Assembly (NCBI GenBank): GCA_047967505.1
Contig: CM106538.1
Direction: 5' to 3' (one strand)
Length of the DNA stretch: 64,000 bases
DNA from: Dipteris shenzhenensis
Lineage: Eukaryota; Polypodiophyta; Polypodiopsida; Gleicheniales
Below, in pieces: positions 30,967 through 42,822 of the stretch. The notes under the pieces were generated by a model that was not told where the DNA came from, made no database searches, and saw only the letters and a list, made by a program, of their open reading frames with translations. The first letter of the stretch is position 1. Each line of letters begins with the position of its first letter. The position numbers and the translations under genes are program-made.

Positions 30967-32454
30967 GAATTGGTGCCTTTGCCTAAAGACAAGAATGCAA
31001 TTGGCTGTAAGTGGGTTTACAAGATCAAGCACAATGCAGATGGTTCTGTGAATAGATACAAGGCAAGATTAGTTGTCAAGGGGTATGCACAGACATATGG
31101 CATTGATTATGAAGAAACATTTAGTTCGGTTGCAAGGATGGCAACTGTAAGAGCAGTCATTGCTATGGCTGCATCAAAGGGATGGTCTTTACATCAGATG
31201 GATGTAAAGAATGCCTTCTTGCATGGTGATTTGCAAGAAGAGGTCTTTATGGAGCAGCCAGCAGGTTATGTTCATGCTATTTATCCTGAGTTTGTTTGCA
31301 GGTTGAAGAAAGCCTTGTATGGCTTGAAGCAAGCACCTAGAGCATGGTCTGACAAGATAGGACAGTATCTTGTCACTATTGGCTTTCAGATTTCCAAGGC
31401 AGATTTCTCACTCTATGTGAGAAAAACAGAGAAAGGGATTATGTTGCTTGTCATTTATGTTGATGATTTGATCATCACAGGTGATAGTGATGAAGATATC
31501 CTTCATGTGAAAATGCTATTGAAGCAGAAGTTTGAGATGAAGGATTTAGGAGAGCTGCGTTATTTCTTGGGCATTGAGGTGATTAGATCACCAAGTGGGA
31601 TACAGCTCTTGCAGAGGTAGTATGGATTGGACATGCTGTCCAAATATGGGATGACGGGTTGTAAGCCTATTTCAGTTCCTTTGGAGCAGAATGTGAAGCT
31701 GAGCACAGATGCAGGTGAGCTTTTGGAAGACCCTACTATGTACAGACGCATAGTAGGAAGTTTGATTTATATGACTATTACCAGGCCAGATCTAAGCTAT
31801 GCTGTTGGATTGGTAAGTCAGTTTATGCAGGCTCCAAGGAAACCGCATTTGGATGCGGCTAGACGCATACTTAGGTATGTGAAGTCCACATTGCAGTATG
31901 GACTAATTTATGAGGCTGGGGTTCAGATACAGTTGCATGGATACACTGATGCTGATTGGGCTGGTAGTATTTCTGATAGACAATCTACCAGTGCATATGT
32001 GTTCTCTTTTGGGAGTGCTGCAGTCACTTGGAGTAGCAAGAAGCCTCCAGTTGCCTTGTCGAGCACAGAGGCTGAGTACAGGGGTGCAGCAATGGCTGCA
32101 TGTGAGATAGCTTGGTTGCATAAGCTACTCTATGATATGCATCAGTCTACAGATGGGCCAGTTGTCACTTATTGTGACAACATGAGCAGTATACACTTGG
32201 CAAATAACCCAGTCTATCATGCTAGAACAAAGCACATTGAGGTGCATTATCACTATGTGCGGGAGAAGGTTTTACTAGGTCTTATTGATCTAGTTTATGT
32301 CAGCACAGAGGATCAGGTAGCTGACATATTCACGAAAGCATTGGGTGCAGAGAAGCTACGCAAGTTCAGAGACGTGCTTGCTGTGCAAGAATTGGGATTG
32401 AGCTTGAGGGGGAGTGTTGAGATATCGAGCTCCACTCGCGATATGCCAGGGTGA
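30967..32454 (+). pseudogene. Copia D reverse transcriptase and RNase H, second module
   Basis: This repeats the preceding module 1,235 bp downstream and continues to the normal end of copia pol. It carries DVKNAFLHGDLQEEVFMEQP, YVDDLIITGD, SLIYMTITRPDLSYAVGLVS, DADWAGSISDRQSTSAYVFS, ALSSTEAEYRGAAMAACEIA and HARTKHIEVHYHYVREK. It has one in-frame TAG, at 31,618-31,620. Apart from that it is the best-preserved copia pol here. Confidence 0.9.
32406..32414 (+). other. Polypurine tract of copia D
   Basis: GAGGGGGAG immediately precedes the TG of the 3' LTR, the usual plus-strand primer position. Confidence 0.8.
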
Positions 32455-32764
32455 CCGTTGTGCATTTATGTCACCGACTTGTTAGCTACAGATGCAGTTG
32501 GTACACCGCCCATGAATAATAGCTGGATGATAGCTATCCTTATCTACACTAGTTCGTGGCTCAGTTAGTATGCCACCTTAGTTAGTTGAGTTTGGTTTGA
32601 GACCCACATATAGGGTTCTTCTATTTCTTTGTACTAGAGTTCTTTTGGCTTTCACAACTAAGAAGAGGAAAATTGTTTTCAGCCTCCACCTTTGTGTCTA
32701 TTCCCCCATTGTGCATGTGAGAAAGCCGCAAGTGAGACTCCTTCCCTCTCTCCCACTATCTTCA
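32415..32764 (+). repeat. 3' LTR of copia D
   Basis: 350 bp from TGTTGAGATATCGAGC to CCCACTATCTTCA. Confidence 0.9.
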
Positions 32765-32946
32765 TAGTTACTTATTGGGCATTGAGGTGATTAGATCCAC
32801 AAGTGGGATATGGCTCTTGCAGAGGCAGTATGGATTAAACATGCTGTCCAAATATGGGATGACAGGCTCTAAGCCTATTTCAGTTCCTTTGGAGTAGAAT
32901 GTGAAGTTGAGTGCAGATGCAGGAGAGCTTCTAGAAGACCTGTTCT
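32765..32946 (+). pseudogene. Copia D-family RT fragment
   Basis: It encodes LLGIEVIRSTSGIWLLQRQY and SKYGMTGSKPISVPLE, then a stop, then KLSADAGELLEDL. The fragment lies between the D LTR and the truncated start of the outer CACTA element, so both junctions are rearrangements. Confidence 0.8.
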
Positions 32947-35834
32947 AATGTAAATCCATAGTGGAGTTGATGACATGGCATGCATCTCATCGGTCCACTG
33001 ATCACACATTGAGGATTCCCACAGATTGTGCAGCTTGGAAGCACATAGATAATCAGTGGCCGGACTTTGCGAGGGAGCCACGCAACTTACATCTTGGGCT
33101 AGCCATGGACGGTGTGAATCCTTTTGGGTTACGCTTGACATCTTGGTCGACATGGCCCATAGTCGTGGTGAATTACAATATCCCACCATGGCTAACAATA
33201 AAAAAGGGACACCTCATGCTTGCACTACTTGTGCCAGGAAAGTACAATGCAAAAAACATGGATGTGTACATGGCACCTTTGATAGAGGAGTTACAGATTT
33301 TATGGAGAGGAGTGCAGGTCTTTGATATTTCCAGAGCTCCTAGACATACCAATGATATTTTGGTCAGGGGTATCTTGACGTGGACCATGCATGACTACCC
33401 AGGATATGGAGAGTGCACAGGTACGTGGTTGTGTCTTTAGATGTACGCGTGCAGGACTTGTTACAAGTGGGTACCATGCTTCTCCTGTTTGTGGACCGGC
33501 TCTAAAATCGCCTGCATGCTACTCCAAACATATGAGGAAAAATGTTTATGAAGGTCATGCTCGATACCTTCCGCTCGACCATCTCGCACATGGAGGTCAG
33601 CTTGATCCACCACCATCATATTTGAAGGCAAGTGATTGGATTCAAGCTTGGAGGGCAAATGGAGAGGAACCTCCTCTTGGTATGAAGAGGCTATCGATCT
33701 TTCACGAGCTTCCTTATTGGGGTCAGTTACAAATCAATCATCTCTTGGATCCCATGCATATCTTCAAGAATGTGGGGGCTACTATTTGGGCACACTTGGT
33801 TGGTTCCAAGGACTCGAGAGGAGTGCGAGAAGACTTGCGTGCTATGAATAGGATGTCTCGTTTGTGGCCCCAAGTGCATGCTTCGGGAAAAGTTGTCCTC
33901 TCGAAAGCAACATGGATCCTCTCTACGAGGGAGGAGGCAGCGGTCAAGGCAGACATTGCCTCTTTTCAAACACCGATAGGGTACATGCGTTGCTTGAAAG
34001 GAGCATTTTCAAAGGACAATAAGCTTAGTGGCCTCAAGTCCCATGATTGGCACAAGGTCTTACAGGTATTCCAAGTAGAATTAGCGTACCGATAATCCTG
34101 ATGCGTTAGCGTAATTATTATTATGTTATATTGTTGACATGACTTCATTGTTGCTTTGATAGTTCATCCTCCCAATTACAATAAAAGGGTGCTTACAAGA
34201 AGATGTTAGAAATGCTATATTCAAGATCTGTGGTATTGTGAGGTATGCTTACTATCAAATCGCATTATGTATTTTCTTCATGGACATGTGAAATAGGTGG
34301 ATATCTCAAATATCTTACATATGCATGGACATGTGAAATAGGTGGATATCTCAAAAAGAGATCTCTATATCTAGCATCGAGAAGGCTAGGGTGGAATCCA
34401 TCAAAGCCGTATGCTTGCTTGAGAAGCACTTTCCCTCGAGCATTATGACAACTCAAGTCCACTTGCTTGTGCACATAGTTGATGAGGTGGCTATAGCAGG
34501 TACCGTTCATAGTCGATGGATGTTTTTTCTCGAGCAGTTTATGAAAACTTTAAAGGGGTTTGTAAGACAAGGAGCAAGACCGGAAGCAAGCATGGCAGAG
34601 GGATGGCTTGTGCAAGAGTCATTAGTATATATCACAGAGTTTCTTGCATCCACGAATCCTGATATGCCGCAAGCTTGGCACAACAAGGATGATGATCGCA
34701 TCATTGGCGAAGTTCCCCAAGGAAAAGGGATTGAAAGAAAGATGAGCGAAGAGCAAATGGAGAAATTCAATAAGTTTTGTATCCTCAATAGCCCTGAGAT
34801 GCAGAAGTGGATTGAGAGATATGAAGTGGCCAAAGTAGAAAAAATAAATGCAAGGACGAGATTCAGAGTAATGTACAGGCGATCACAACCATATCCACGA
34901 GATCTGGCTCTTCTCCCTACTCACATGTCACTTGATTGGCTACAACTGGCTCTACGTAAAGCCGAACGTGATGGAGAGACAATAAACGAGCGCAAGCGAG
35001 AGTTATCATCTGGATGTATGGTGCATGTAAGTTTCTTACCTCTTGACATAATTAGGTAATTATTTGTGGCAATAGATGCATCTTCATTGTTTTAATGATG
35101 TTCTTTTACCATACAAAAAGTACAGTGCATTATGGTCATATGGACGACATTTTCACGTGGAACGCATCGATTCAAAGAGAGTCACATATGATTGTGGAGT
35201 CATGGCTAACTTCACACAAGATAGCTGAGCAAGTGCTTCAGATACCAATCTTCTCTCCTCACAGTTGGATTAATGTGGAACCATATGCGACATCTATGAA
35301 ATTGATTTCAGACGATTTACTATTTTCATTCTTGATGTAAAATGGTTTAGAACTACTTACAACGGTCCCCATGCGATAGTGAGAAAAGATAGTAGCGGTC
35401 TCTTTGCAATAGACTCCACCAAACATTGGACCGATGAAAGTGATACTTTTGTTCTTCCCGAGCACTATGAGCAGGTTCATATTAATGATTTAATTAGTCG
35501 AAGCTTTCGTTTTTAAAGTCCATTGATACATGTACTTGAGCATAATTTCATATATATAATTGATGACATTTGGCACCCATCTTCAATATAGGTGGTTTTT
35601 CATCCGGATCGTTCTGATCCAAGATGGTGGTACGTGATCCAAGTTGCACCACGAGGTAAGCAAATTTTTGAAGATCGAGATGTGGATATGGAGATGCCAC
35701 TACCAATGCCGGATCCAATTGATGAATCTAGCGAAGAAGATGTAGATCACCATATGAGCCAAGAGGAAAATGCGCATAATGACATTGCACGGTAGGAGGA
35801 TGGAGATGACGATATTGATGAAGAAGACAACAAT
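32947..35834 (+). pseudogene. Outer CACTA TNP2-type transposase, partial and decayed
   Basis: It is homologous exon by exon to the inner transposase. The exons are the end of exon 3 (to 33,420), exon 4 (33,455-34,065), exon 5 (34,163-34,242), exon 6 (34,342-35,026), exon 7 (35,112 to about 35,474) and the start of exon 8 (35,592-35,834). Exon 8 resumes at 47,691 and stops at 47,879. Lesions: the exon 7 acceptor is CCA where the inner copy has CAG. There is a TGA at 35,226-35,228 where the inner has CGA, a TAA at 35,271-35,273 where the inner has TAT, and a TAG at 35,793-35,795. Intron 3 is about 65 bp shorter. The first exons and most of exon 3 are absent. Confidence 0.88.
35832..35834. other. 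Target-site duplication of inner CACTA, left copy (AAT)
   Basis: AAT precedes CACTAC here, and AAT follows TAGTAGTG at 47,691-47,693. CACTA elements make 3-bp duplications. Confidence 0.9.
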
Positions 35835-35965
35835 CACTACAAGGCATAGGTCATTTTCCGACGGAAATACCGACGCTTTTTACATTAAAATTTTTTTTTT
35901 TCACGGGCGTAAAGGTCGCTATAAAAGTCGTTAAAATCGTCGGAAAAGGAGCGTCGCTATAAACC

Positions 35966-36109
35966 GTCGCTATATAGCGACGCTGTTAATCGTCGCTATA
36001 TAGCGACGATGTAAACGTCGCTATATAGCGACGATATAAACGTCGCTATATAGCGACTCTGTTAATCGTCGCTATATAGCGACACTGGTAAACGTCGCTA
36101 TATAGCGAC
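35966..36109. repeat. 5' subterminal cluster: six copies of GTCGCTATATAGCGAC
   Basis: Six exact copies of this perfect 16-bp palindrome are spaced about 25 bp apart, with partial GTCGCTATAA copies just before them. In CACTA elements such subterminal repeats are transposase- or TnpA-binding sites; the assignment here is by position and repetition. Confidence 0.85.
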
Positions 36110-36123
36110 GATTAACAGAAGGT

Positions 36124-36194
36124 AAAAAAAATGGTTAGTGGGGCTAAACAGGGCCAAAAGGAAGCCCTGTTTAGCCCCACTAACCATTTTTTTT
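36124..36194. repeat. Perfect hairpin, about 31-bp arms and 9-base loop
   Basis: The left arm has ATGGTTAGTGGGGCTAAACA, then GGGC. The loop is CAAAAGGAA. The right arm is the exact reverse complement and ends in a T run. It sits about 190 bp downstream of the stop codon of the converging TnpA-like gene. Confidence 0.9.
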
Positions 36195-36386
36195 TTTTTG
36201 TAATTACAAAAGAAAGTTTTTTATAACAAAATTTCCCTTGCTTGCAGGGTGATACAAAATTGTTCTTGTGAACGATGAGGAAGAAATGCATATACATATA
36301 CAACTGTATTTGAAACAAAATTACCCTGTGAAAGGGCGATACAAAATGGCTCTAACGAGCGGATATGAAAAATGCTACTACCACTA

Positions 36387-37962
36387 CTAATCCGAATCCG
36401 AATCCGAATCGTCTTGTTGGGCTGTTCCCTGGTCCTCGGCACCTGCATCTTCTCCCTCGTCCCCGACACCTGCGTCTTCTCCTTCGTCATCGGCACCTGC
36501 GTCCGATCCTTGCCCCTGTTGATCGCTCGTCTCTGATGATGGGACGCTTGAGCTTTGACCCTGAGACTGAACCATATAAATCGAAAATTAGATTGGAACT
36601 TAAATTAAAAAGTGAGATTACAAGCAGGAGTAAACTTATACCGTGCGAGCAGCCACCTCAGCCCAATCGATTGTCGCTCCCATTGCCTCTTGCTCAATGA
36701 ACCACGGCTTGGTTCCTATCCGAAATAAGCGCCGCGTCTCTGCATCCGTAGGAAGACGACCCATCGCAGCTTGCTGTGGATCCAATTTACGAGAGTTAGA
36801 GTTAGCTAAAGTGCATGTAATATGTAAGTAAAACAAATAGAACAATACATTAAATGGAAAGAAGTAAACTTACCACGGTTGCCTCGAACGCATACCGTCC
36901 ACCTGCACCAAAGTGCGAAGTACCTACGACATCCAGCCGTCTCTTCGCAGCCCTCCTCTGACCCTCGAACATTTCAGGATGGTCCCTATTCTGCTTCTTC
37001 AAGAACTTCCAATCAGCTTTGTCTGCCCAGCTGGGTTTAGACAACCCCTTTGTAATGGAAGTACGCATGGTTGATCTGCGATGCTTTAGGACCAAACCCA
37101 TGCGCTCGAGCATATAACTATTATTAAACTCCACATTTGGCGGATTAGGAAATCTGAGTTTTAACTCATCGATCACCGCCTGCTTCTTTTGGCCATCTTG
37201 ATACCGCCAATCGATATTTATGCCGCTCTTGAAGTGATGACTCATCAACCGCCTCATGGCGGCCATCACTGCTTTGCCCTTTTTGTCTTCTATTATCTCT
37301 CCGGCAGATGTGATTTGATAGGAGAGATCCCCTGATGAGTAAGGGGGACTGACGGTAGCAGAGTCTGAAGGAGTGGAAGCTGCGCGACCGCTTCCGGATC
37401 GAGGAGTAGCTGTGGGAGTAGGAGAGGGAAAGGGACCTGACTGATACTGTGTCTCCGGACCAAGTGGAGACCTAAAGGAGCGTGAGTGTGCTGACTTGTC
37501 TACATCTCCTGAGTCAGCACAACATGAGCCGCCCATCCTACTCTTCCTTCCCTTGCGGGAGGCATGCGCAGGTGATGATCCCGCGGTCGAAGGGGCGCGA
37601 GGGGATGGCTGGGCTGTACGTCCACCCGTCGGTGTAGGGGAAGGAATTGCGGAGGTCCTCTGAGAGAGCAGAGAGAAGAATCTCGCTGCCTCCTCATCGC
37701 TCATCTACGCTACAAACTCGTCGGGAGTCCCAACAAAGCCATGCGCGGCTAGCAAAGGAGTCCCCTGAGGGGTAGTCGCAGTGCTACGTGGAAGAGGGGT
37801 CGGACCAGGGGTAGTCACAGTGCTAGGACCGAGAGGAGTCGGACCAGGGGTAGTCCTCGGGGTAGTCGCCTGAGAGGAATCAAAGTCCTCTGGAGCATAT
37901 AGATCGTGAGCTCTCCTCCTGCGAGGCTGTCCGTACTCGTCCGATGAGCGACGTGATCCCAT
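36387..37962 (-). pseudogene. Inner CACTA second gene, TnpA-like (possible Transposase_24 family), one amber codon
   Basis: A three-exon minus-strand model reads through in phase 0: 37,962-36,874, 36,773-36,642 and 36,566-36,387, with GT/AG borders (GTG|gtaagt, cacag|CAA, ACG|gtataa, ttcag|TCT). It would give about 466 residues. The N-terminus (MGSRRSSDEYGQPRRRRAHD) is basic. Next are Thr/Pro repeats, a Ser/Pro-rich stretch, then a conserved-looking core (KSGINIDWRYQDGQKKQAVI, KPSWADKADWKFLKKQNRDH, RRAAKRRLDVVGTSHFGAGG, MGRLPTDAETRRLFRIG). The tail is acidic, with EDAG/DDEG repeats. A TAG at 37,705-37,707 (codon 86) interrupts it. Second genes of CACTA elements encode TnpA-like binding proteins; family membership here is a tentative match. 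Confidence 0.65.
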
Positions 37963-38040
37963 GTCTAACATAGACACAAACACGAAAACAGAAAACAAAT
38001 AAACAAACATGAGCATTCTCATAGGCATAGGCATAGGCAA

Positions 38041-38270
38041 GAAGAAAGAAGAGGGAAAGGAAAGAAGAGGGAAAGGAAAGAGGGAAAGAAGAGGGAAAGA
38101 TAAGAGGGAAAGAAGATGTAAAGGAAAGAAAAGAATGAGAACGAGGAAATAGAGAATGAGAGAAAGGGAAAGAGATGAGGGAAAATAGAGAATGAGAGAA
38201 GGGGGAAATGAGAGAAGGGGGAAATAGAGTGGGAAATAGAGAATGAGCTTATGCAGAAATAGAGAATGAG
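38041..38270. repeat. GA-rich stretch upstream of the TnpA-like gene
   Basis: Simple GAAAGAAGAGGGAAAG-type sequence, probably the 5' leader of the minus-strand gene grading into the palindromic array. Confidence 0.6.
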
Positions 38271-41200
38271 CTTACGCTTCTCTCATTCTCTATTTCCGCA
38301 TAAGCTCACGCATGTGCATGAGCTTATGCGGAAACTTAAGCATAAGCTCATGCACATGCATGAGCATAAGCATGAGAAGGATGAGTTTCCGCATGCTTAT
38401 GCTCATGCAGAAAAAGAGAAGGAGCTTATGTAGAAAAAGAGAAGGAGAGAAGCATCTCTCATTCTCTATTTCCGCATAAGCTCCTTCTCTTTTTCCGCGA
38501 AAATAGAGGAGGAGAGAAGCATAAGCTTCTCTCATTCTCTATTTCCGCATATGCTTACGCAAAAGAGAAAGAGAAAGAGCTTATGCGGAAAGAGAGAAAG
38601 AGCTTATGCGGAAAAAGAGAATGAGATCCGCATATGCTTCTCTCATTCTCTATTTCTGCATAAGCTCCTGCGGAAACTTCCGCATAAGCTCATGCTCATG
38701 AATAAGCATAAGCTCATGCTTATGCTCATGCGGAAATAGAGAAGGAGCTTATGCGGAATGAGAGAAGGAGCTTATGCGGAATAAGAGAAGGAGCTCATGC
38801 GGAAACTTGCGGAAACTTGCATGCGGAATAAGAGAAGGAGCTTATGCGGAAAAAGAGAAGGAGAGAAGCATATGCTTCTCTCATTCTCTATTTCCGCATA
38901 AGCTCTTGCGGAAACTTACGCATAAGCTCATGGACATGAATGAGCATAAGCATGAGCTTATGCTTATGCTCATGCATAAGCATAAGCATACGCTCATGCT
39001 CATGCTCATGCAGAAAAAGAGAAGGAGCTTATGCGGAAAGAGAGAAGGAGCACTTGCGGAAACTTGCGGATAAGCTCTTGCGAAAACTTGCGGATAGCTT
39101 ATGCTTATGCTTATGCTTATGCTTGCGGAAACTTGCGGAAACTTGCGGAAACTCATGCTTATGCTCATGCGGAAATAGAGAAGGAGCATAAGCATGAGCA
39201 TAAGCATAAGCATAAGCATAAGCATGAATGAGCATAAGCATGAGCTTATGCTTATGCTTATGCATAAGCATAAGCATAAGCTCATGCATAAGCTCATGCT
39301 TATGCTCATGCGGAAACTTGCGAAGGAGCTTATGCGGAATGAGAGAAGGAGCTTATGCGCAAAAAGAGAAGGAGCTTATGCGGAAAAAGAGAAGGAGCAC
39401 TTGCGGAAACTTGCGCATAAGCTCTTGCGGAAACTTGTGCATAAGCTCATGACAAGCTCCTTCTCTCATTCCGCATAAGCTCCTTCTCTATTTCCGCATG
39501 AGCATAAGCATGAGCTTATGCTTATGCTTATGCATAAGCATAAGCATGAGCATAAGCATAAGCATAAGCTCATGCTTATGCTCATGCGGAAAAAGAGAGG
39601 GAGCTTATGCGGAAAAAGAGAAGGAGCACTTGCGGAAACTTGCGGATAAGCTCTTGCGGAAACTTACGCATAAGCTCATGCTCATGAATGAGCATAAGCA
39701 TGAGCTTATGCTTATGCTTATGCATAAGCATAAGCATAAGCATAAGCATAAGCTCATGCTTATGCTCATGCGGAAATAGAGAAGGAGCTTATGCGGAATG
39801 AGAGAAGGAGCTTATGCGGAAAAAGAGAATGAGAGAAGCATATGCTTCTCTCATTCTCTTTTTCCGCATAAGCTCTTGCGGAAACTTACGCATAAGCTCA
39901 TGCGGAAGAATGAGCATAAGCATGAGCTTATGCTTATGCTTATGCATAAGCATAAGCATAAGCTCATGCTTATGCTCATGCGGAAAAAGAGAGGGAGCTT
40001 ATGCGGAAAAAGAGAAGGAGCACTTGCGGAAACTTGCGGAAACGCTCTTGCGGAAACTTACGCATAAGCTCATGCTCATGAATGAGCATAAGCATGAGCT
40101 TATGCTTATGCTTATGCATAAGCATAAGCATAAGCATAAGCATAAGCTCATGCTTATGCTCATGCGGAAATAGAGAAGGAGCTTATGCGGAATGAGAGAA
40201 GGAGCTTATGCGGAAAAAGAGAATGAGAGAAGCATATGCTTCTCTCATTCTCTATTTCCGCATAAGCTCTTGCGGAAACTTACGCATAAGCTCATGCTCA
40301 TGAATGAGCATAAGCATGAGCTTATGCTTATGCTTATGCATAAGCATAAGCATAAGCATAAGCATAAGCTCATGCTTATGCTCATGCGGAAATAGAGAAG
40401 GAGCTTATGCGGAATGAGAGAAGGAGCTTATGCGGAAAAAGAGAATGAGAGAAGCATATGCTTCTCTCATTCTCTATTTCCGCATAAGCTCTTGCGGAAA
40501 CTTACGCATAAGCTCATGCTCATGAATGAGCATAAGCATGAGCTTATGCTTATGCTTATGCATAAGCATAAGCATAAGCTCATGCTTATGCTCATGCGGA
40601 AATAGAAGAGGAGCTTATGCGGAAAAAGAGAAGGAGCACTTGCGGAAACTTGCGGATAAGCTCTTGCGGAAACTTACGCATAAGCTCTTGCGGATGAATG
40701 AGCATAAGCATGAGCTTATGCTTATGCTTATGCATAAGCATAAGCATAAGCATAAGCATAAGCTCATGCTTATTCTCATGCGGAAATAGAGAAGGAGCTT
40801 ATGCGGAATGAGAGAAGGAGCTTATGCGGAAAAAGAGAATGAGAGAAGCATATGCTTCTCTCATTCTCTATTTCCGCATAAGCTCTTGCGGAAACTTACG
40901 CATAAGCTCATGCGGAAGAATGAGCATAAGCATGAGCTTATGCTTATGCTTATGCATAAGCATAAGCATAAGCATAAGCATAAGCTCATGCTTATGCTCA
41001 TGCGGAAATAGAGAAGGAGCTTATGCGGAATGAGAGAAGGAGCTTATGCGGAAAAAGAGAATGAGAGAAGCATATGCTTCTCTCATTCTCTATTTCCGCA
41101 TAAGCTCTTGCGGAAACTTACGCATAAGCTCATGCTCATGAATGAGCATAAGCATGAGCTTATGCTTATGCTTATGCATAAGCATAAGCATAAGCTCATG

Positions 41201-41960
41201 CGGAAATAGAGGAGGAGCTTATGCGGAAAAAGAGAAGGAGCACTTGCGGAAACTTGCGGATAAGCTCTTGCGGAAACTTACGCATAAGCTCATGCTCATG
41301 AATGAGCATAAGCATGAGCTTATGCTTATGCTTATGCATAAGCATAAGCATAAGCATAAGCATAAGCTCATGCTTATGCTCATGCGGAAATAGAGAAGGA
41401 GCTTATGCGGAATGAGAGAAGGAGCTTATGCGGAAAAAGAGAATGAGAGAAGCATATGCTTCTCTCATTCTCTATTTCCGCATAAGCTCTTGCGGAAACT
41501 TACGCATAAGCTCATGCTCATGAATGAGCATAAGCATGAGCTTATGCTTATGCTTATGCATAAGCATAAGCATAAGCTCATGCTTATGCTCATGCGGAAA
41601 TAGAGGAGGAGCTTATGCGGAAAAAGAGAAGGAGCACTTGCGGAAACTTGCGGATAAGCTCTTGCGGAAACTTACGCATAAGCTCTTGCGGATGAATGAG
41701 CATAAGCATAAGCTCATGCTTATGCTCATGTGGAAATAGAGAAGGAGCTTATGCGGAATGAGAGAAGGAGCTTATGCGGAAAAAGAGAATGAGAGAAGCG
41801 TATGCTTCTCTCATTCTCTATTTCCGCATAAGCTCTTGCGGAAACTTACGCATAAGCTCATGCTCATGAATGAGCATAAGCATGAGCTTATGCTCATGCG
41901 GAAATAGAGGAGGAGCTTATGCGGAATGAGAGAAGCATAAGCATAAGAGAATAAGAGGGA
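38271..41960. repeat. 3.7-kb array of palindromic repeats with higher-order structure
   Basis: It is built from a few modules: GCATAAGC and its complement in tandem, GCGGAAACTTGCGG, and GAGAATGAGAGAAGCAT followed by its own reverse complement. The latter, with flanking CTTATGCGG/CCGCATAAG, makes palindromes of about 62 bp with one mismatch. Palindrome centres start at 38,867, 39,837, 40,231, 40,453, 40,847, 41,069, 41,451 and 41,797. The spacing 394-222-394-222 shows a 616-bp higher-order unit. Open frames on both strands (KHKHKLMLM-like) are repeat products. Confidence 0.92.
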
Positions 41961-42820
41961 TGCGGAAATAGAGAATAAGGGGGAAAGGAAAGAGAGAAGG
42001 GAAAAGAGAGAGGGGGAAAGAGAGAATAAGAGAAGAGGGAAAAAAGAGAAGGGGGAAAATGAGAAAAAGAGAAGGGGGAAGAGAGGGTTCCTACGCCCAT
42101 CACTGCAGCTAGCGCTTAAGGCGCTAGCTGCAGGCAAATGCAAATAACAAAAAGCTTAAATGGAAAGAAGAGGAAGCACTTACCTGTAAAAGTATGTCCC
42201 GCTCGGTGTAGTGGACTGGGCCCACAAAAGAGAGACTATGTCCCGCTCGGTGTAGTGGACTGGCCCTACAAAAGAGAGAAAACAACCCATTTTTTCAAAT
42301 AAGATGTTAGTGGAAAGAGGAGATCACAAAAGCAACTTCTTGAAAGGAGACAAGGAAAGAGAAGATTGAGGAGACAAGGAAAGGAGGAGATTGAGGAGAA
42401 GAGAAGGAAGAGAAGGAAGAGAAATACAGAAAGAAGAGGTGAGTTTCTTTCTTTCTTTCTTGAAATTTTGTTTCTTGTTTGAATCCTTTCTAATCAAGCA
42501 TGAAAACTAGTTTAAAACTTTAGCAATACAAGTAGAAACACTCACAAAACCAAAGCTAACAAACAAACAACCTACATTGTTGAAAAAAACTCACCTTTTG
42601 AAGAACTTTCTTTCTGGAAACCAAAGAGGGAAAAAGGAGAGAGAGGGTGCACAAGAGGTAGGAGGAGGGTGAGGAGTGGGAAATAGGGTAGGAGGTTGCT
42701 TGGAATAGATGGGAGGTCAGTGAAAATAGGTGGGAGGAGATTTTGGAGAGCTTAGTTTAGAGATTAGGAAAGCTTTGAGCAAAACGCCGCGGGTTTCGCC
42801 GTTTCGGGTTTTAACCCACA
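41961..42820. other. Spacer between array and middle palindrome cluster
   Basis: GA-rich sequence, a perfect palindrome at 42,103-42,133, and an approximately 50-bp tandem duplication (TATGTCCCGCTCGGTGTAGT twice, 42,191-42,270). It probably includes the promoter or leader of the element genes. No ORF is supported. Confidence 0.5.
42103..42133. repeat. 31-bp inverted repeat
   Basis: CTGCAGCTAGCGC, then TTAAG, then GCGCTAGCTGCAG: 13-bp perfect arms around a 5-base centre. Confidence 0.9.
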
Positions 42821-42822
42821 GC

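Larger units (their letters stand above)
27616..32764 (+). mobile_element. Ty1/copia element D with internal deletion and RT-RNase H tandem duplication
   Basis: Order: LTR, PBS, leader, truncated gag fused to integrase, first RT-RNase H (to 30,966), second RT-RNase H (from 30,967), polypurine tract, LTR. The LTRs are about 350 bp. The first LTR base pair is altered (TCTTGAG for TGTTGAG), and I see no matching target duplication at the two ends. The element is non-functional as written. Confidence 0.88.

Noticed and set aside
33461-33969. Minus-strand ORFs within the outer CACTA
   Set aside because: They are shadows of the transposase exons; the same shadows recur in the inner copy.
38290-42143. 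Many ORFs of 60-140 codons on both strands with KHKHKLMLM or SISISS text
   Set aside because: All are products of the palindromic repeat array. The same text recurs with the repeat period.
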